Source of the DNA: Sporobacter sp963663605
Lineage (GTDB): Bacteria > Bacillota > Clostridia > Oscillospirales > Oscillospiraceae
DNA length: 64,000 bases
Direction of reading: 5' to 3'
NCBI GenBank assembly: GCA_963663605.2
Contig: CAXXVF010000002.1
Location: forward strand, 558,001-622,000
The notes below the pieces were generated by a model. The model was not told where the DNA came from and ran no database searches. It was given only the letters and a program-made list of their open reading frames with translations. Both the position numbers and the translations under genes were made by a program. The number at the start of each line of letters is the position of its first letter. Position 1 is the stretch's first letter. Shown in pieces: positions 41,854 to 50,027 of this stretch.

Positions 41854-43104
41854 TCATTCTGATGCAAGATGCCGCGCTGCGGCATATGCCGTCGACCACG
41901 CGATCTGCAGATTGAATCCGCCCGTATATGCGTCCAGATCCATGACTTCGCCTGCGAAATGCAGCTTCCCGACGATTTTGGACTGCATCGTCTTCGGGTT
42001 GATTTCGCTTGTCGCAACCCCGCCCGACGTTATGATGGCCTCATCGACAGGCCGCGGCCCGTCGACCTCCAGCCTGAAGTCCTTGAACAGGGCCAAAAGG
42101 CGTTTTCGCTCCTCGCGCGTAACGGAATGCACCTTGGTGCCTGCCGGTATGCCGGAGCGTTCCACTATAACCGGGATCATTTTGCCCGGCGCCAGGTCGC
42201 CCAGCGCATTCTGAAAATCACGGTTCGTAAATTTCTCGAAATCCCGAAGGAGGCGCATATCCAGCTTTTTTTCATCCAGCGCCGGCTTGAGGTCCAGAGA
42301 AATCGTGTATTTCTTTGTCCCGAACGCGCGCATGTGCGCGCTGGCCGATAAAACGACCGGCCCGGAAACGCCGAAATGCGTGAACAGCAGCTCCCCGAAA
42401 TCTGAAAAAACCGGCTTTTTGCCGCCGTCGGTTACCGTTATACGTATGTTTCTTAAAGCGAGCCCCTGCATCGCGGAACATATGCCGGGCTCGGCGCACA
42501 GCGGTACGAGTGACGGTTTCGGCGGGATTATCGTATGACCCAGCGCCGATGCGATCGCATATCCGTCGCCCGTCGACCCTGTAAGCGGATACGACACGCC
42601 GCCGGTTGCGAGCACGGCCGAATTGCAGGAAATGACACCGTCATCCGTTACGACGCCGGATACGCTGCCGTTTTTAGTTTCAACAGATTTCGCCGCGCCT
42701 TTTTTTATGGTCACGCCGTTTTTCTGCGCATTTTTTATAAGCGCTGAGACGATATCGGACGCCCGGTCGGACACGGGAAACACACGGTTCCCCCGTTCCG
42801 TCTTAAGCGGCACGCCGAGGCTTTCAAAATATGTCATGACATCTCCCGGCGAAAAAGCGCTCAGCGCGCTGTAGAGAAATTTGCCGCCTGTCGGGATGTT
42901 TTCGAGAATCTCCCTGAAGCTGCAGTTGTTTGTGACGTTGCATCTGCCCTTGCCGGTGATGCGCAGCTTCATGCCGAGACGGTCGTTCTTCTCCAAAAGC
43001 AGTATATTCAGTCCGCGCTCCGCTGCTTCCGCTGCGGTCAGGAGCCCGGCCGCGCCGCCGCCTATAACGACGGCGTCATATGTCGAGTTTTTCGTAGACC
43101 CCAT
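41854..43104 (-). CDS. HI0933-family FAD-dependent oxidoreductase
   Basis: 416 residues. Rossmann FAD-binding VIGGGAAGLLTAAEAAERGL near the start, a second motif RITGKGRCNVTNNC, and VLATGGVSYPLTGSTGDGYA. The C-terminal GEVMDLDAYTGGFNLQIAWS closes the FAD site. These flavoproteins are called aminoacetone oxidase- or BaiN-like; the true substrate is unknown. Overlaps the 3' end of the RpiR gene by 29 bases. Confidence 0.92.
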   Translation of the reverse strand: MGSTKNSTYDAVVIGGGAAGLLTAAEAAERGLNILLLEKNDRLGMKLRITGKGRCNVTNNCSFREILENIPTGGKFLYSALSAFSPGDVMTYFESLGVPLKTERGNRVFPVSDRASDIVSALIKNAQKNGVTIKKGAAKSVETKNGSVSGVVTDDGVISCNSAVLATGGVSYPLTGSTGDGYAIASALGHTIIPPKPSLVPLCAEPGICSAMQGLALRNIRITVTDGGKKPVFSDFGELLFTHFGVSGPVVLSASAHMRAFGTKKYTISLDLKPALDEKKLDMRLLRDFEKFTNRDFQNALGDLAPGKMIPVIVERSGIPAGTKVHSVTREERKRLLALFKDFRLEVDGPRPVDEAIITSGGVATSEINPKTMQSKIVGKLHFAGEVMDLDAYTGGFNLQIAWSTAYAAARHLASE

Positions 43105-43939
43105 ACTCTTCCCATATTTTCTCGAGTTTCTCGAAATTTGAAAACAGATCGCCTTTTGCTTTTGCCGACGTTGCCACGATCAGGGCGTTGACGAGGCTTA
43201 AGGGCGCGACCAGTGTATCTAAAAACGATATCATATCGCTTCTTGCGTAAAGCGGGATATCCGCAAGCTTCGCGATCGGCGACGCTTCCGTGTTCGTTAT
43301 CCCTATTACCGTAGCTTCCATTTCACGCGCATAGCGCATCGCTTTTATGGTGCGCTGCGAGTACCTCGGGAACGACATCGCGATAAAAACGTCCCCCTTC
43401 GATATACGCAGGATTTGTTCAAACACCTCGCTCGCGGACGAACCATTTACGATGCGTACGTTAGCGAACAGGAGGCCGTAATAAAACCCCATAAAATTGG
43501 CAAGCGCCGACGACGAACGCAGCCCGCATATATATATGTTGCCGGCGTTGACGATGGCGTCGACAGCCGCGTCGAAATCCTTGCGGTTGACCTCCTCGAG
43601 CGTCATGCGTATTTGGTCTATATCCGATGACAGCACGTAAGACAGGATATCCTGGCTTTCCATGAGGTCTTTTGCGACTTTAATCCGCTGTACGGAGGTC
43701 AGACGGTTTCTTACCATGTCCTGCAGCGCGCGCCGCATTTCCGGATACCCGTCATAACCCAGCTCCGCTGCAAAGCGTACAACGGTCGATTCACTCACAT
43801 CGACGACCTGCCCGAGCTTGCTCGCCGTCATGAACGCTGCTTTATCATAGTTTTCGCTGATGTATTTTGCGATTCTGCGCTGCCCTTTTGAGAATCCGGG
43901 CGCGGCTTCTTCCATCAGCAACAGGATCTCTTTATTCAT
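43076..43939 (-). CDS. MurR/RpiR-family transcriptional regulator
   Basis: 287 residues. N-terminal HTH (AAFMTASKLGQVVDVSESTV) of the RpiR type, about 1-77, and a C-terminal SIS sugar-isomerase-like domain (VNAGNIYICGLRSSSALANF, VFIAMSFPRYSQRTIKAMRY) about 125-265. Such proteins sense phosphosugars and repress sugar or muropeptide genes. No sugar operon is adjacent, so the target is unclear. Confidence 0.92.
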   Translation of the reverse strand: MNKEILLLMEEAAPGFSKGQRRIAKYISENYDKAAFMTASKLGQVVDVSESTVVRFAAELGYDGYPEMRRALQDMVRNRLTSVQRIKVAKDLMESQDILSYVLSSDIDQIRMTLEEVNRKDFDAAVDAIVNAGNIYICGLRSSSALANFMGFYYGLLFANVRIVNGSSASEVFEQILRISKGDVFIAMSFPRYSQRTIKAMRYAREMEATVIGITNTEASPIAKLADIPLYARSDMISFLDTLVAPLSLVNALIVATSAKAKGDLFSNFEKLEKIWEEYGVYEKLDI

Positions 43940-44084
43940 ACTGAAGCCTCCTATTTCGACAGGATTTATGCGTCTATCATACCGATGAAATGCGCATAAA
44001 TCAAGTTAAATATGCAGCTTCGCAACCCGTTTCCTGCATTTTTGTACTATTTGTTGTTTATGCAACGATAAAAGCGCACCGGAC

Positions 44085-44801
44085 CTATCCTTCTTTTCCC
44101 TTTTTAAGCCGGTAAACCTCTTCCTCCGTCAAATTCCGCCAAGCGCCTGATTTAAGCCGCCCCAGGGTCAGTCCGCCCTCGGATACACGTTTGAGCGAGA
44201 CGACCTTCAGGCCTGCCTGCGCGCACATTTTCCGTATCTGCCGGTTGCGCCCCTCGTGGATTGTAACGGACACTTCGCCGCCGCCGGACGTCTCATCCAG
44301 CAATCGGATTACAGCAGGCCTTATCCTGTAACCGTCTATGAGCATCGGCTCCGAAAGCGCTTTCAAAGCGCCATTCAGATCTCCGGACACCGAAACATGG
44401 TATGTTTTTTCCTTTTCGTTTGACGGGTGGGTCAAAAAATGTGTCAATTCGCCGTCGTTCGTTAAGAGCAGAAGTCCCTCGGAATCGATGTCCAGCCGTC
44501 CGACGGGATAAACGCGTTCGCCGCAGCCGGCCACCAGTTCCGCAACGTTCCTTCTTCCCTTTTCGTCATGAAGCGTCGTGACGACGCCCTTAGGCTTGTT
44601 GAGCATGATATAGACTTTATGTATACCTCCCCGGATGGGCGCGCCGTCGACGCAAACTTCGTCCGTTTCAGGGTCGGCGCTCTGGCCCAATTCGGCCGGA
44701 ACGCCGTTGACCGTTACACGGCCCGCCTTTATCATCCGTTCCGACTCACGGCGCGAAGACACGCCGTGAGCCGACAATATTTTTTGAAGCCTTTCTTTCA
44801 T
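44085..44801 (-). CDS. rluB: RluB/RsuA-family rRNA pseudouridine synthase
   Basis: 238 residues. N-terminal S4 domain (ERLQKILSAHGVSSRRESER) and the catalytic VYPVGRLDIDSEGLLLLTND with the nucleophilic Asp. NRQIRKMCAQAGLKV is the usual C-terminal helix. It modifies U2605-type sites in 23S rRNA. Next to the PBP5-type gene in the operon. Confidence 0.94.
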   Translation of the reverse strand: MKERLQKILSAHGVSSRRESERMIKAGRVTVNGVPAELGQSADPETDEVCVDGAPIRGGIHKVYIMLNKPKGVVTTLHDEKGRRNVAELVAGCGERVYPVGRLDIDSEGLLLLTNDGELTHFLTHPSNEKEKTYHVSVSGDLNGALKALSEPMLIDGYRIRPAVIRLLDETSGGGEVSVTIHEGRNRQIRKMCAQAGLKVVSLKRVSEGGLTLGRLKSGAWRNLTEEEVYRLKKGKEG

Positions 44802-44826
44802 ACGCTTTCCTTTTCCGTGAAACGTC

Positions 44827-45984
44827 TTAACCGCCGTACGTCATGACCGTACGCTTATCCAAATTCAAAAACTGCCGGAGCTTTTCCCAGCTTGTCAGCG
44901 GTACGGACTTGTCCAGCGCGACCGACTCGCCGTATACAAGCTTTATGGTCTTTTCCGTCCTGCCGTTTTTTATGACTTTTATGACGCCTGCCTGTTTACC
45001 CTCTTCGGCCGGCGCGTAAACGAAATTCGGCGCCTCCATTATAACATCAACATCGTCGCTTTTTGGGAACACGGCCGTATATTCCTCAAAAGCGCGCGTC
45101 ATAACCTCTTCCTTTTCACCTGATATGACGGGCAGCCTGAAAAACGCGTCTCCGCTTTTCGTTACGCGTACGATGCGGTAACTTGAAAATGCCCAGTCGT
45201 ACAGGGACGTATGGTCGTTCCAGTCGTCCGGGGCGTTGAGCGTTACGCAGACAAGGCGCATGTCCTCACGCTCGGCGCAGGAAACGAGGCTGCGTCCGGC
45301 GCTTTCCGTGAAACCTGTTTTGATCCCGACGGCGCCCGGGCAATTCCAGAGCAGCTTATTGTGATTTCTCAGCGAACGGCCGGCAGCCGTCGTGTGTTTT
45401 GTCGAAACGATTTCCCTTAACGTATCGTTGCGCATCGCCGCGCATGCGATAATCATAAGGTCGCGCGCCGTTGAATAGTGGTTATCCGCGTCCAGGCCGT
45501 GCGGATTGACAAAATTGGAATCCCTGCATCCTATGCTTTGGGCGTATTCGTTCATCACAGCGGAAAAAGCTTCGACACTGCCGGATACATAAAGCGCCAG
45601 CGCGGCCGCGGCGTCGTTGCCGGAAGCGAGCATCATGCCGTACAGCAGGTCGCTGACCGTCAGTATCTCGCCGGGCTTAATATACATGGACGAGCCCTCA
45701 ACTGCGGCAAAATCCTCAGCGATCATAACGCGTTCCCGCGGATCGCACAGTTCAAGCACGACGAGCGCCGTCAGCATCTTTGTCGTGCTGGCGATGAGCA
45801 TTCGGCTGTCCGCGTTCTTTTCATACAGCACCGCACCGCTTTCCGCTTCCGCCAGAATACAGGATTCGGCGGACGTTCCGGGCGCGTTCTGCGCGCCCGC
45901 CGTTGTGATACAAGCTGCCAAAAGCGACAGCAGCGTCAACAATACGGCCGGTGTCTTCACGGATTTATTCAAAATAAGCACCAC
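44827..45984 (-). CDS. D-alanyl-D-alanine carboxypeptidase (PBP5 type)
   Basis: 385 residues. A signal peptide (about 1-31), then the penicillin-binding S11 domain: IASTTKMLTALVV (SxxK), SGNDAAAAL (SxN), and KTGFTESAGRSLV (KTG). A C-terminal beta domain (about 285-360) ends with a possible amphipathic helix. It trims the terminal D-Ala of peptidoglycan. Beside ytfJ and scpAB it may be the spore-cortex type (DacB/DacF); this is inference. Confidence 0.93.
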   Translation of the reverse strand: MVLILNKSVKTPAVLLTLLSLLAACITTAGAQNAPGTSAESCILAEAESGAVLYEKNADSRMLIASTTKMLTALVVLELCDPRERVMIAEDFAAVEGSSMYIKPGEILTVSDLLYGMMLASGNDAAAALALYVSGSVEAFSAVMNEYAQSIGCRDSNFVNPHGLDADNHYSTARDLMIIACAAMRNDTLREIVSTKHTTAAGRSLRNHNKLLWNCPGAVGIKTGFTESAGRSLVSCAEREDMRLVCVTLNAPDDWNDHTSLYDWAFSSYRIVRVTKSGDAFFRLPVISGEKEEVMTRAFEEYTAVFPKSDDVDVIMEAPNFVYAPAEEGKQAGVIKVIKNGRTEKTIKLVYGESVALDKSVPLTSWEKLRQFLNLDKRTVMTYGG

Positions 45985-46087
45985 CTCTGTTCTCTCGTTA
46001 AGGCAGTGCTTATTATTGTCATGCGGCTTTAAAATATCCGCTGCTTTATCGGACGCGCTCTTTTTTCAAGTGCGCGCACGGCGCGGT

Positions 46088-46465
46088 TTATTCTTCCTTG
46101 CCTATCAGGTCGTTTACCTTGTCGATGACGTCCGGAACCATTTCAATGATCCGGTCGACCGTCGTCGAAGCAGGCGGCGAAATATTAAGCAGCTTGATGT
46201 TCGATCCCTGCACGATCAGAAAAGCGACCGGTACGACGTGCACGCCCGCGCCGCTGCCTCCGCCGAACGTATTGTTCGGGTTCGGCTGCTTGGCGGGGAA
46301 ATCCGATCCGCCGCTGGCAAAGCCGAAACTGACTTTTGAAATCGGTATGAGCGTGATTCCGTCCGCCGTTGTGATCGGCGAGCCGACGATCGTATTTGCG
46401 TCGACCATTTCCCGGATCTTCTGCATGGTTATTTCCATCAAATCGCCAATCGGGTGCTTCTCCAT
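46088..46465 (-). CDS. ytfJ: GerW/YtfJ sporulation protein
   Basis: 125 residues: MEKHPIGDLMEITMQKIREM, NTIVGSPITTADGITLIPIS, and KVSFGFASGGSDF. The Gly-rich loop GGGSGAGVHVVPVAF follows. YtfJ/GerW is made in the forespore of Bacillus and is needed for germination with some nutrients. Its neighbour ytfI-like lies three bases upstream, as in Bacillus. Confidence 0.94.
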   Translation of the reverse strand: MEKHPIGDLMEITMQKIREMVDANTIVGSPITTADGITLIPISKVSFGFASGGSDFPAKQPNPNNTFGGGSGAGVHVVPVAFLIVQGSNIKLLNISPPASTTVDRIIEMVPDVIDKVNDLIGKEE

Positions 46466-46467
46466 TT

Positions 46468-47067
46468 TTATACCGCCTTTCTGATATTATGATCCTGTTT
46501 TGCTTGGGGCTTTACCGGAGGCTTTTTAGCGTTTGCCATACTCATGAGCAGCCCGAATCCGACGTAAACGGCTTCCCACACGGCAAGCGATAATTTAGCT
46601 TTGATATATATATACGGCTCTTCGGCGTCAAAATCTACATTCGCGCGCAGATCCCGCTTCTTTATTCTGAAACTGTTCTCCAGTATTGCGGTGATCACGC
46701 CGTATCCTGCCGAAACGCCGCCAAACATCATGGCCGCCTGCGCCGGGTCCTCGCCAGCCGCCAGATAGTAAATCGTCAGCTCCTTGATGAGCAGCTTTCT
46801 TTTAAGGCGCGAGAGCGCTTTTTTAATCGCCGGGAGCTGCTGCTTCAGCTCCTCAAACAGACCGGGCTTCGGCTTTTCTTCCTTCTTCTTTGGTTTTTTC
46901 TCTTTTTCTTCTTTTTTCTCCCTTGGATACAGCAGTATGCCTATCGGACCGACATGCGCCTTGGCAACAATGCCGCCCGCGCTGTACTCGGCGCTGACGC
47001 CGACGCGCAGAAACGAAACGAGCAGAAAAAACGCCAGTATACTTGCCAGTACGATTAGGAATGTCAT
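46468..47067 (-). CDS. ytfI: DUF2953 (YtfI-like) membrane protein
   Basis: 199 residues. A N-terminal membrane segment (TFLIVLASILAFFLLVSFLR), a very basic K/E-rich stretch (about 50-70, KEEKEKKPKKKEEKPKPG), and a C-terminal DUF2953-like region ending in a hydrophobic VYVGFGLLMSMANA. It forms a pair with ytfJ as in Bacillus and probably a spore role. Overlaps scpB by four bases. Confidence 0.85.
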   Translation of the reverse strand: MTFLIVLASILAFFLLVSFLRVGVSAEYSAGGIVAKAHVGPIGILLYPREKKEEKEKKPKKKEEKPKPGLFEELKQQLPAIKKALSRLKRKLLIKELTIYYLAAGEDPAQAAMMFGGVSAGYGVITAILENSFRIKKRDLRANVDFDAEEPYIYIKAKLSLAVWEAVYVGFGLLMSMANAKKPPVKPQAKQDHNIRKAV

Positions 47068-47672
47068 ATCTGCAGCTCCTCCGCCGTCTGAAGCTGCTGC
47101 TCCGGCTGAAGCTTTGATGCTTCGCCGCCGGCCAGGTCTTCTTCCGTGAGATTATCGCTTTCCGTCTCGGGAAGCTCCGGCAGCTCATCAAGCGACGAAA
47201 CGCCGAACGTCCTCAAAAAAGCCTGCGTCGTCTGGTAAAGCAGCGGACGCCCCGGCACGGACAGCCTTCCACACGTCTCGATCAATCCGCGGTTGACCAA
47301 AACGCCGACGGTATACGAGCTGTCGACGCCGCGTATCTGTTCGATATACGTTTTGGTGACAGGCTGGAAATACGCGATGATCGCAAGCACTTCCATAGCC
47401 TGCTGGGACAGCTTCGGCGGCTTTCTCGCCTCAAGAGCCAGCCGGATGGTCTCGGCGTATTCCGGCGACGAGCACAGCTGTACGGCTTTATCCAAAAACA
47501 CGAGCCGGATGCCCCGGCGTTCAAAGACGTACATGTCGCGCAGCTTGACGCACGCCTGGGTGACCGTCTCCTCCTCGGTATCGAGCACCAGCGCCAGCCG
47601 TCCGATACTTACGGGCTCGCCGGAAACGAATAATATTCCCTCTATGACACTTTCCAGGTCAATCAGCTTCAT
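47064..47672 (-). CDS. scpB: segregation and condensation protein B
   Basis: 202 residues from ATG 47672 (GTGAGGTT site). Two winged-helix parts: LESVIEGILFVSGEPVSIGR near the start and QQAMEVLAIIAYFQPVTKTY with IRGVDSSYTVGVLVNRGLIE. Binds ScpA and Smc for chromosome segregation. The tail (about 175-202) is acidic and Gln-rich. Confidence 0.96.
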   Translation of the reverse strand: MKLIDLESVIEGILFVSGEPVSIGRLALVLDTEEETVTQACVKLRDMYVFERRGIRLVFLDKAVQLCSSPEYAETIRLALEARKPPKLSQQAMEVLAIIAYFQPVTKTYIEQIRGVDSSYTVGVLVNRGLIETCGRLSVPGRPLLYQTTQAFLRTFGVSSLDELPELPETESDNLTEEDLAGGEASKLQPEQQLQTAEELQI

Positions 47673-47728
47673 ATTAACCTCACATACGTTCATCGAACGA
47701 ACCGTAATGAATTATTTAAGCGCGCCGC

Positions 47729-48550
47729 CTAAGCGTCCGCTTCCGCCGCCTCTGCGGCGTCTTCGGAGCCTTCGGCATCATCCCCGCCGCCGGCTTGCCC
47801 CTCCGGGGCGGACGCGCACAGCGTCAGTTCTTCGTCGCAGCCGATAAGGTACAGGCCGCCCGTACGGCAAAGCTCCAAAACGGCTACGAAAACGGCGACC
47901 ATCTCGGTCCGGCTCTGCGCCTCGTGGAAGAGATCTGTCAGATGCATAGTCCCGCGCGTCTTTATACGCGTCAGTATCTCGGACGTTTTTTCCGTCACGG
48001 AGTACCGGATTGCCGTGGGATATACGACCGCTTTTGCTTCGACGGCAGCCGTCAGGGCCTCTTTATCGATGAGCGAGGCAAACGCCGTCAGCAGGTCATC
48101 CGTGTCGTGCTCGAATGTGTACGTGTTATCCGGCTCAAAGAATTCCGGCGGCTTCGGCATATAACCGCTGCCGCTTCGGTACATTTCAACTAGCGGCTCG
48201 GTAACGGATTTTATCTGTGTATAGCAATCCCGCCGCCGCAGTTCCTCGAGGGAATTTATGAGATCCGTCAGCTCGTCAACTTCTTCAGCGCCCGAGAGCA
48301 GTACCTTTGTTTTTATATACAGGAGATAGGACGCCATTGCGACAAATTCGCTTGCGATTTCCAGGTCCATGGCCGTCAGGGAATCGAGATATGACAGATA
48401 CTGTTCAAGGATCAGAGAAACGCTTATGTCATTGATTTCAATCTTGTTTTTGCGGAGCAGCTGTAATATCAGTTCCAGCGGCCCGACAAAATCCTCCATC
48501 TCGCCTTTCGACTTGACGATGCCCTCGAGCCTGAAAATAGGGTTTTCCAT
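47729..48550 (-). CDS. scpA: segregation and condensation protein A
   Basis: 273 residues. N-terminal FRLEGIVKSKGEMEDFVGPL, then ELILQLLRKNKIEINDISVS and VAMASYLLYIKTKVLL. The C-terminal winged-helix part has FHEAQSRTEMVAVFVAVLEL. Kleisin subunit that bridges Smc heads. A 20-residue Gly/Ala/Glu-rich tail is unusual. Between scpB and an M50 protease. Confidence 0.96.
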   Translation of the reverse strand: MENPIFRLEGIVKSKGEMEDFVGPLELILQLLRKNKIEINDISVSLILEQYLSYLDSLTAMDLEIASEFVAMASYLLYIKTKVLLSGAEEVDELTDLINSLEELRRRDCYTQIKSVTEPLVEMYRSGSGYMPKPPEFFEPDNTYTFEHDTDDLLTAFASLIDKEALTAAVEAKAVVYPTAIRYSVTEKTSEILTRIKTRGTMHLTDLFHEAQSRTEMVAVFVAVLELCRTGGLYLIGCDEELTLCASAPEGQAGGGDDAEGSEDAAEAAEADA

Positions 48551-48562
48551 CGAGCACTCCTG

Positions 48563-49237
48563 TCAGAACAACAAATTAAAAAGGTCTAAACCGGCCTGCC
48601 CGATAAAGAGCAGCTTCTCAAACACGAAGTTTATCGCAGCGCTCAGCGGCTGCCATAGCTTGCCGGAAAGCGCCAGAATTATTATAAGAATAAAGCCGTA
48701 CCGCTCGTAACGCATTAATTTAAAGTATGTCTGATCGGACGCGATCGCGAAAAAGACTTTCGAGCCGTCCATCGGCGGGATCGGCAATATGTTGAAAACC
48801 GCCAGAGACGTGCTGAAAAGCGCCAGACGGTAAATCACCTGCAAAACGATCAAGCCGACCGTGCCGCTGCTGAGCGGTATCAGCAGCAGCCCATATAAAA
48901 ACAGCACAACGACGGCAATAAGCAGATTTGAAACCGGACCGGCCAGAGCCGTGAGCGCCATGCCGTTTTTTGGCTTTTTGAATTTTCTCGGGTCGATCGG
49001 CACGGGCTTAGCCCACCCGAAACCAATGAACATCATCGCCAGAAGACCGAAAATGTCCAGATGCTTGAGCGGGTTGAGCGTCAGCCGCCCCATTTCCTTG
49101 GCCGTATTGTCGCCCAACCGGTATGCCACGTATGCGTGCGACATCTCATGAAGAATGATGCAGATGAGCGCGGGTATGACGGATATCAGCGCGTCGGTCA
49201 GGATCGACAAGTCCAGATTATTGATAAATTCCGCCAA
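48563..49237 (-). CDS. site-2-type (M50) membrane metalloprotease
   Basis: 224 residues with about six hydrophobic segments. Zinc motif HEMSHAY (HExxH) in helix one, and the third ligand NILPIPPMDGSK. Family S2P/SpoIVFB-like, cutting membrane anchors within the bilayer; this short form lacks extra domains, and targets are unknown. It precedes scpA by 13 bases, a common clostridial order. Confidence 0.93.
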   Translation of the reverse strand: MAEFINNLDLSILTDALISVIPALICIILHEMSHAYVAYRLGDNTAKEMGRLTLNPLKHLDIFGLLAMMFIGFGWAKPVPIDPRKFKKPKNGMALTALAGPVSNLLIAVVVLFLYGLLLIPLSSGTVGLIVLQVIYRLALFSTSLAVFNILPIPPMDGSKVFFAIASDQTYFKLMRYERYGFILIIILALSGKLWQPLSAAINFVFEKLLFIGQAGLDLFNLLF

Positions 49238-49273
49238 AATTAAGTCCCCCAGCTTCTTTTTTCCAGTATATCA

Positions 49274-49858
49274 TCACGATACGTATTTTTCAATCTCGGA
49301 TATAAGACGCGCGCGGTTTGTTCCCTTCTCTGCTGAAAACGCAATGACGGGCGTTTCGTCGCCGATCCCGAGCGACTGCCGTATCCTGTCGAGGTTGCCC
49401 TCGATTTCGCGCGCCTTCAGCTTATCCGTTTTATTGGCGACGACGGCAAAAGGCCGTCCGGTTGACATAAACCATTCCGCCATGAGCTTGTCATCCTTCG
49501 TCGGCTCATGCCGCGCGTCCACGATAAAAACGCCCAAAGTAATGCAATCCGGCCGCGCAAAAAAGCGCTCCATCAGCGTTTTCCAGCGCGCCTTCACCGC
49601 CTTGGAAACCTTCGCGTAGCCGTAACCCGGAAGGTCTACGAAAAGTGCTTTGCCGTCGATGTCGAAGTAATTGATATGCACGGTTTTTCCGGGCGACGCG
49701 CCGACACGCGCGAAATTCTTCCTGTTTAAAAGCTTGTTGATAACCGAAGACTTTCCGACATTGGATTTCCCGGCAAATACGATGTGCGGCAGGCCGTCGT
49801 ATATAAAACCCGACGGTTCTGCCGCTGACTTGATAAATTGGACATTCTGAGTATTCAT
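49274..49858 (-). CDS. engB: ribosome biogenesis GTPase YsxC/EngB
   Basis: 194 residues. G1 GKSNVGKSSVIN, G3 DLPGYGYAK, G4 NKTD and G5 SAEKGT. Required for 50S assembly. Its start lies eight bases past the original lon stop (see the lon 3' segment), the normal Firmicutes order lon-engB. Confidence 0.97.
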   Translation of the reverse strand: MNTQNVQFIKSAAEPSGFIYDGLPHIVFAGKSNVGKSSVINKLLNRKNFARVGASPGKTVHINYFDIDGKALFVDLPGYGYAKVSKAVKARWKTLMERFFARPDCITLGVFIVDARHEPTKDDKLMAEWFMSTGRPFAVVANKTDKLKAREIEGNLDRIRQSLGIGDETPVIAFSAEKGTNRARLISEIEKYVS

Positions 49859-49865
49859 CTTATAC

Positions 49866-50027
49866 CTACTGTCTTATGGATGTTCCCTGTTCGCTGCGCT
49901 CACTGCTGTCGCCGAGTATCGGGAGCACGTTCCCGCCGTCCTTTTTCGGGGCTTTCACCGATGAAAAATCAAGCGCAATCTTCAGGACGCTGTCGATATG
50001 CTCCGCCGTTACGAAATTTAGTGCCTG
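49866..50027 (-). pseudogene. lon: lon 3' segment, out of frame with the main lon gene
   Basis: 53 codons that read QALNFVTAEHIDSVLKIALD and a variable tail to a stop at 49866. This is the conserved C-terminal helix of Lon (pattern V-H-x-D-x-VLKIAL). It begins one base out of frame with 50018-52291, consistent with loss of a single base near 50028. Its stop lies only seven bases before engB, the spacing expected of an intact operon. Either a real frameshift or a sequence error. Confidence 0.85.
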